Of a stretch of 64,000 bases of DNA, positions 60,601-64,000 are shown one piece after another. The notes beneath the pieces were generated by a model. The model did not search any database, was not told where the DNA came from, and saw nothing but the letters and a program-made list of their open reading frames with translations. Within the stretch, counting starts at the first letter, position 1, and every line of letters begins with the position of its first letter. This DNA comes from Phycisphaerales bacterium (lineage in GTDB: Bacteria > Planctomycetota > Phycisphaerae > Phycisphaerales > SM1A02). The DNA lies in contig JAQWPT010000032.1 in assembly GCA_029245245.1 (NCBI GenBank), positions 121,536-185,535 on the forward strand, in the 5' to 3' direction. The position numbers and the translations under genes were made by a program.

Positions 60601-61096
60601 AGTCATCAAACGAGATGATTTCCGAGAAGGCGAGATCGCGGTAGGTCAGCCGGACCGCATTCCCCTCGATCGCCTCCACATCCTTCACGAGCGGATTGCC
60701 GACGGCCTCCGCGGCGGCGGCGGCGACGGCTCCGGCCTTTCCATCCCGCATCGCAGACTGCCGATGCGTCTCGAGCATCTTCATGTGCAATGCATGCATC
60801 TGGATGTCGCGGGCCGTGACCTCGACGCCGGTCTCGGACCTCGTGGCACCGATCACCCTGCCATTGACCACCCGACGGCCATCCTGCACACCGAACTGGA
60901 TGCGTCCCTGCAGCAACTGGCCGTCATGAATGACCGCAGCATCCGAAACTTCTTCGAAGACGTCAACCTCGTCACCTCCCTTCACGGATTCCGCAGCAGG
61001 GCCGTTTCCGGCAAGCACCGAAGTGCAACATGTAATAGACAGGATGCAGCCCGCCAGGATGGCGGCGCTCTCACGGTAGAGATGTGGGTTTGGCAC
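57692..61096 (-). CDS. Secreted Cys-rich dockerin protein with caspase-like His/Cys motifs
   Basis: 1134 residues from a GTG start with gaggag upstream. A signal peptide (about 1-29) leads to an N-terminal region ending near residue 280. Residues about 290-520 contain GTLLITTHGG (His 368) and GGLIYVGSCHG (Cys 446), each after a hydrophobic strand; this matches the His-Gly and Cys-Gly pattern of clan CD peptidases (caspase, gingipain, CHAT types). Two dockerin-like motifs (DLSTDVADVLAVISSW, DGTVDVVDLLAIIGGW; about 628-681) follow. The C-terminal 450 residues are ten copies of a six-Cys repeat beginning GACC. Peptidase activity is inference; the repeats and dockerin motifs are plain. It ends at a strong terminator. 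Confidence 0.75.
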   Translation of the reverse strand: MPNPHLYRESAAILAGCILSITCCTSVLAGNGPAAESVKGGDEVDVFEEVSDAAVIHDGQLLQGRIQFGVQDGRRVVNGRVIGATRSETGVEVTARDIQMHALHMKMLETHRQSAMRDGKAGAVAAAAAEAVGNPLVKDVEAIEGNAVRLTYRDLAFSEIISFDDWSDTTPREHFAAWREEASLLASTLQQGGLVVLEGDWFFATPDGMRQKAVRTWQEAAADGLSLEARHRMIRSVVQLEPVASDLARRLHGLEPLGVALPVEASEGRGAGREGDANQVPGNDDGDDHTGLFFAAYKWSNDSGEKQYRMSVSSVEGGRGQKYATAGQAQIDFNNGLGYNPPACNLLSFHQIIASNEKNYGTLLITTHGGVNTLSVEPYALNATGLAWRNARLANYLQHNVTNQPRVDATMVIAGMNRNAYDISVTGKFITTYGKMPGGLIYVGSCHGATLNDEFIAAGARVSAGNPEEVLVRAQRLKVIKTFTKMDGQRGIEHRPYAKAIEGLGLSMAGKGNTTLAPAVKEVEAPCPIEIGDEVLYRFDTACDMDSIPTILQFRVEFGDPEWVSPTELKLVCTDVSEPNRYSFRLKWNDLKGALNESRLDGNMKPRVNARGQAHDDHITHVRCADPCPTDVNDDLSTDVADVLAVISSWGDAGAGSPADANQDGTVDVVDLLAIIGGWGDECVYGACCVDGECMEEMLVEDCYDYGGDYLGDGEFCDSTLCEWGGCCIDGQVCLDAYDSWDCLSMGGIYAGDGMPCDSMTCTVTAGACCLQDGNCIDSMTESDCYDADGDFAGDGIACSEWDCYPWDTYGSCCYEDPYTGESACVEIVFESDCTAFGSGVFHLDASCYEIECDVRGACCIDEGGLSVCTDSVDRDECTAAGGEFHQLVTCDYLYGIEVCGGFPDEYGACCLSSGDCMPYGSAESCYAIGGQFAGAGVTCSELDCLPWVHVGACCIIDPMDGTAMCMESIGDDECSSMAGVFHADTACVDVECGFGGACCIELPDGSLTCIDSLDFDLCTIGNDGAFHPGMFCGEFECELLGACCIDVDNTPSCMDQVSAEDCASAGGEFSPKVTCEYVYDTGECGEFEEPFGACCVEMEGVPFCYESVDEWSCELEGGMFHLGLNCDEIGCIW
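57695..59041 (-). repeat. Ten-copy six-cysteine (GACC...) protein repeat
   Basis: Ten in-frame units of about 39-51 residues encoded in the 3' part of the gene. The common pattern is GACC, then single Cys residues around a conserved Gly-Gly-x-Phe or similar turn, six Cys per unit. An even Cys number suggests disulfides formed outside the cytoplasm. Units differ in sequence, so the array is old and not a recent expansion. Confidence 0.88.
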
Positions 61097-61181
61097 GATT
61101 TTCTCCTCGTCGCAAAAAATGGTCTCTCTGCTTAGCTCTTGCGATGAGGGGGTCGATCTCGCACATGAATCTCAAAGATTG

Positions 61182-61448
61182 TCAGGTATGTTCTGCCAGC
61201 GCCTGCTCGAGTCGCTTCTTCAATGGCGGCCACCGGGTTCCCGGGGCCCGGCAGATCGTCAACCAGTTGCCATTGAGCAGCAGGTTCGTCACCTTGCCAC
61301 CCTCAAAGATCGCCTGGGCCAAGGGATGATCCCCCGCCGCCTCGCAACGGAGAAAACTGACCGGTCCATCACTGACGGACCCGTCCAGCCAGCACTTGAG
61401 GGCGTCTGGATTGGGGGTCTCTTCGTACTCGGTGATGGCAAGTGGCAT
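61182..61448 (-). CDS. Nfu/NifU N-terminal domain protein
   Basis: 88 residues, the Nfu N-terminal domain only: EYEETPNPDALKCWLDG and DHPLAQAIFEGGKVTNLLL, then NWLTICRAPGTRWPPLKKRL. The C-terminal NifU domain with its CxxC, which carries the iron-sulfur cluster in full Nfu proteins, is absent. Role may therefore be in binding partners rather than cluster transfer. Divergent from the MFS gene (52 nt apart) and 85 nt upstream of the Cys-rich gene on the same strand. Confidence 0.85.
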   Translation of the reverse strand: MPLAITEYEETPNPDALKCWLDGSVSDGPVSFLRCEAAGDHPLAQAIFEGGKVTNLLLNGNWLTICRAPGTRWPPLKKRLEQALAEHT

Positions 61449-61500
61449 CGATCAGGCTCCGGGGCGGATTCGGACGATATCCTCCTCGCAGACTCTTCCC

Positions 61501-62793
61501 ATGTCCACCGGAGCCACGATGCCGCAATCCGCGTACAACCCGATCCGTGGCTGGATCATCTGGGCCGTGGCGACCCTGTTCGTGGTCTACCAGTTGATGA
61601 TCCAGAATGGCTTCGGCGCGATCTCGGACGACGTAAAGAAGGACCTCGAACTGTCCATCGTCTCCACGGGCGTGCTGTCGGCCTCCTTCCTGATCGTCTA
61701 CAGCCTGATGCAGGTACCGGTGGGACTGATCCTGGACCGAGCCAACGCCCGCTTCGTACTGGGCATCTCCGCCCTGCTCTGCGGCCTGCTGGTCTACTTC
61801 TTCTCGCAGGCCGAATCGCTGTGGGGTGCCATTGCGCTGCGTGCCTGCATCGGGGCCGCCGCCGCGTTCGCGTTCACGGGCGCAGGCGTCATGGCTCGAC
61901 GCTGGATCCCCCCGTCCCAGTTCGCCCTGGCCATGGGCTTCATCGACTTCTCCTTCGGGCTCGGGGCCGTCATCGGCGATGCCGGGTTCGAGGCCTGGCT
62001 GGCCCATGGCACCTGGCGCCAACTGCTGGAGATCATGGCCATCATCGGCGTGGTGATCGGCGTGCTCATCCTCCTGATCGTTCGAAACCGTCCGCCGCGA
62101 GGAAGCCACAACGCCCCGGGACACCGCCCGGACAAGGTGGGCCTTCGAGAGACCCTCCAGGCACTCTGCAGTTCGAAACAGGTCTGGCTTGGCATGGTGT
62201 TCTATGCCGGCATGTGTGGAACCATGTTCAGTTTCGGCGGTCTCTGGAACATCAGGCTGCAGGAGAAGTTCGGCTTCTCGGTGCAGGATTCCGTTTCGCT
62301 CAACAGCATCCTGTTCCTGGGCATGGGACTCAGCGCCCCCGTCTGGGGATGGCTGTCGGACCGGCTGGGGCGGCGCAAGCCGTTCCTGGTCATCGGTGGC
62401 GGCGGCAGCGTCCTCATGAGCGCCGTCATCATCTTCACCCCGTGGGCCCCGTTCCCCTATGCGGCCGCGGTCATGTTCATCCATGGAGTGTTCCTGGGAA
62501 CCTCGGTCCTGGTATTCGCCGCGGTCTGCGAGAAGGTCAACCGCGAGTACAGCGGGGCCGCCATCGGAATCGTCAATGCCTCCGGCTGCTTTTTCGGGGG
62601 CGTGCTGCAGATCATTCCAAGCCTCATGCTGGATGGGAACAAGACGAGTGACCTGGCGGTCTTCCAGCGTGCGATGGCGATCTTCACCATCTTCCACGTG
62701 CTCGCCTTCATCGCCGCCCTGTGCATGCAGGAAACCCGACCGGGCTGGGCCCGCGAGCAGCAGGACGAGGCTGAGCCAAGCCAGTCGACCTGA
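61501..62793 (+). CDS. MFS transporter
   Basis: 430 residues with twelve hydrophobic helices. The MFS loop 2-3 motif appears as VPVGLILDRANARFVLG, and its second-half copy as APVWGWLSDRLGRRKPFLV. The middle loop is basic (RNRPPRGSHNAPGHRPDK). Substrate cannot be assigned. Start 61501 (MSTGATMPQS) or 61519 (MPQSAYNPIRGW) are both possible. TATCCT at 61478-61483 could be a -10. It ends 14 nt before a convergent gene. Confidence 0.9.
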   Translation: MSTGATMPQSAYNPIRGWIIWAVATLFVVYQLMIQNGFGAISDDVKKDLELSIVSTGVLSASFLIVYSLMQVPVGLILDRANARFVLGISALLCGLLVYFFSQAESLWGAIALRACIGAAAAFAFTGAGVMARRWIPPSQFALAMGFIDFSFGLGAVIGDAGFEAWLAHGTWRQLLEIMAIIGVVIGVLILLIVRNRPPRGSHNAPGHRPDKVGLRETLQALCSSKQVWLGMVFYAGMCGTMFSFGGLWNIRLQEKFGFSVQDSVSLNSILFLGMGLSAPVWGWLSDRLGRRKPFLVIGGGGSVLMSAVIIFTPWAPFPYAAAVMFIHGVFLGTSVLVFAAVCEKVNREYSGAAIGIVNASGCFFGGVLQIIPSLMLDGNKTSDLAVFQRAMAIFTIFHVLAFIAALCMQETRPGWAREQQDEAEPSQST

Positions 62794-62807
62794 TGTGGAA
62801 TGTCTGG

Positions 62808-63158
62808 TCAGCCTTCGCTCTTTGCGGCTTCGTCCGGTTCATTGGCCGAAGGCGAACGAAACCACATGCCCGCAAGAACAATGAAGACGATCCCGACGCC
62901 GATCAGGGATACGACGGCTGAGTCAAAGAAGCGGTCGAAGAAGTAGAACCCGTACCACTTGCCACTGAACACAACTCCAACGCCGGTGGGATTCGACACC
63001 GCCCACTCTGCGTTGTTCCAGGTAAATCCCCAGCCTGTCACGTAGAGAATTCCAACGAGCAGCACCAGCATCATGATCGAGCCCAGGCAGCCCCCCGAGC
63101 CCGCCTCGGTTCCGGACTGGGCCTCCGGCGCCTTGTCAGTCTTTGTCTGATCATCCAT
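62808..63158 (-). CDS. Small membrane protein of unknown function
   Basis: 116 residues: a polar N-terminus, two hydrophobic segments (CLGSIMMLVLLVGILYVTGW and VVSLIGVGIVFIVLAGMWF) separated by an aromatic-rich loop (SGKWYGFYFFDRFFD), and a charged C-terminus. No family recognised. Its start overlaps the stop of the TPR gene by one base (TGATG), so it is translated with it. Confidence 0.7.
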   Translation of the reverse strand: MDDQTKTDKAPEAQSGTEAGSGGCLGSIMMLVLLVGILYVTGWGFTWNNAEWAVSNPTGVGVVFSGKWYGFYFFDRFFDSAVVSLIGVGIVFIVLAGMWFRSPSANEPDEAAKSEG

Positions 63159-64000
63159 CAGGCGTCCTCCTGTTCATCGGGGTACTCGGCTTCGATCGCA
63201 ACTGCTTCACCAAGCAGCTCCGCTTCGATCGAATCGTCACCGGCCTGCCGGGCCAGGTCGATTCGCTCACGCAAGGTCACGGCCAGGTCTCGATTTACAT
63301 GTGGAAGAAGTTCCGAGGGAGCGAGCCCGAGCATCTCACGTCGCAACTGAATCTCGTCATCCTTGGCGGCAGCAGCTGCATCCAGTCGGCCAAGCTTGCC
63401 CAAGGCTGCAGCACGACGGTCGTGCACAACTGCGATCGCGTCCACAAGCAGAAAGGACTGCCCAGACAACTCCACCGCCTTGCGACCATGCGACAGTGCC
63501 TTTTCGTAGTTTGAGAGCGCAGGATCGAACTGACCCTCTCTGCGATCGACATCACCAAGATTCACATACGCACGGCGAAGTGACCCAAGGACGCCGGGCG
63601 TCTCATCAGACCTGTCGGCAATGGCAAGACCGTGCTCAATCGACTCCTGATAGAGCACACGAGCCTGGCTGAAGTCACTCATCATTTCATGGTCAATGGC
63701 AAGCGATTTCAGCTGCTCAGCAAGCACGTTCATCGCCTGCGGCCCTTCGCCATGCAGCTCGATCCACAAGCGGGCCAACCGGACTGCTTCAGCGGCATGA
63801 CGCTGAGACTCGACCCTTCGACCACGAACATCCTCATAACACGATCGGTCATTAGAAACAAGGATGGATAACTCCAGCGACATCGGAGTATCGCCATCCC
63901 GCTCACGCATGTCCACGGCAAGTGCCGCTGCTTCGTCAAGCCTCTCTGGGCTGTCATGATTGATGTTCGTGATCCGAATGATGAGGCTGCGCGTTCGACC
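63158..64000 (-). CDS. TPR-repeat protein, 5' part outside the window
   Basis: The frame is open through base 64000, so only the C-terminal 280 or so residues are seen. They are all helical with TPR-like units (RRAYVNLGDVDRREGQFDPA, LSNYEKALSHGRKAVEL, AAALGKLGRLDAAAAAKDDE). In planctomycetes such tails often belong to serine/threonine protein kinases, but the kinase part, if any, lies outside the window. A GTG at 63914 is a possible internal start but not needed. Coupled to the small membrane protein. Confidence 0.75.
   Translation of the reverse strand, partial: GRTRSLIIRITNINHDSPERLDEAAALAVDMRERDGDTPMSLELSILVSNDRSCYEDVRGRRVESQRHAAEAVRLARLWIELHGEGPQAMNVLAEQLKSLAIDHEMMSDFSQARVLYQESIEHGLAIADRSDETPGVLGSLRRAYVNLGDVDRREGQFDPALSNYEKALSHGRKAVELSGQSFLLVDAIAVVHDRRAAALGKLGRLDAAAAAKDDEIQLRREMLGLAPSELLPHVNRDLAVTLRERIDLARQAGDDSIEAELLGEAVAIEAEYPDEQEDA

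Noticed and set aside
61119..62651. 510-residue plus-strand open frame overlapping the MFS gene
   Set aside because: Arg/His/Gly-rich shadow of the MFS frame; it also runs across the Nfu gene and the divergent promoter region.
1..64000. Defence island, prophage, transposon or biosynthetic cluster
   Set aside because: No integrase, transposase, terminal repeats, phage structural gene, Cas protein, restriction enzyme or large synthase is visible in any frame.

Overview
The window looks like chromosomal DNA of a planctomycete, most likely of the Phycisphaerae/Phycisphaerales type. This rests on three things. Two large secreted proteins carry planctomycete-style dockerin ends (D-x-N-x-D ... DLLxVIxxWG). 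There are DCNGNGIPDxCD calcium-type repeats and a multi-copy six-cysteine repeat starting GACC. The housekeeping set is Gram-negative (Kdo synthesis, Lpt-like export, RND pump) but includes the McsA/McsB arginine-kinase pair and a PgpH-type c-di-AMP phosphodiesterase. Lineage is an inference; no rRNA is present. Gene density is very high and nearly all content is ordinary chromosomal metabolism. I see no CRISPR array, insertion sequence, prophage, defence island or integration site.

Layout. 1-4254: the start of a secreted trypsin-like protease (cut by the window edge), an FG-GAP secreted protein and citrate synthase. 4.4-9.0 kb: an ATGA-coupled operon of rhomboid-TPR protease, trpF, amidohydrolase, moaC and a lipoprotein. 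9.0-10.8 kb (minus): unknown protein, TrpG/PabA amidotransferase, DUF1444 protein. 11.0-13.5 kb: kdsA, mcsA, mcsB. 13.5-17.2 kb: phhB, gluQ, DUF192 lipoprotein, SpoIIE phosphatase, ribE. 17.4-22.7 kb: PQQ-type lipoprotein, purH, nuoB, STAS protein, HExxH protein. 22.7-25.9 kb: YihY membrane protein, small membrane protein, pseudouridine synthase, scpA. 26-31.4 kb: kdsD, kdsC, a giant LptC/LptA-like protein, nuoC. 31.5-32.9 kb: queE, tRNA-Leu(GAG), smpB. 32.9-47.7 kb is one long minus-strand block: diguanylate cyclase, SDR, RseP-type protease, dxr, RNase E/G, PtsI, RND pump and its adaptor. 47.8-53.6 kb: gatC, gatA, ROK kinase, a lipoprotein (minus), PgpH. 53.6-61.1 kb (minus): a dockerin/FG-GAP protein, mutY, and a Cys-rich protein with a caspase-like His/Cys pair. 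61.2-64 kb: Nfu N-domain protein, MFS transporter, small membrane protein and the end of a TPR protein.

How genes fit together. KdsA, KdsD, KdsC and the Lpt-like protein imply that the cell makes Kdo and exports LPS. RseP, the rhomboid, the RND pump and the large secreted proteins serve the envelope and outside. The SpoIIE phosphatase, the STAS protein and the GGDEF protein are pieces of partner-switching and c-di-GMP signalling. NuoB and NuoC are encoded about 10 kb apart, each away from other complex I genes.

Two window-wide patterns stand out. At eight genes a TANNNT -10 hexamer sits 6-8 nt before the start codon, the signature of leaderless transcription. All twelve convergent gene pairs meet with at most 24 nt between stop codons, or overlap, and none shows an intrinsic terminator in the gap. 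The most unusual single gene is the secreted protein at 57692-61096.
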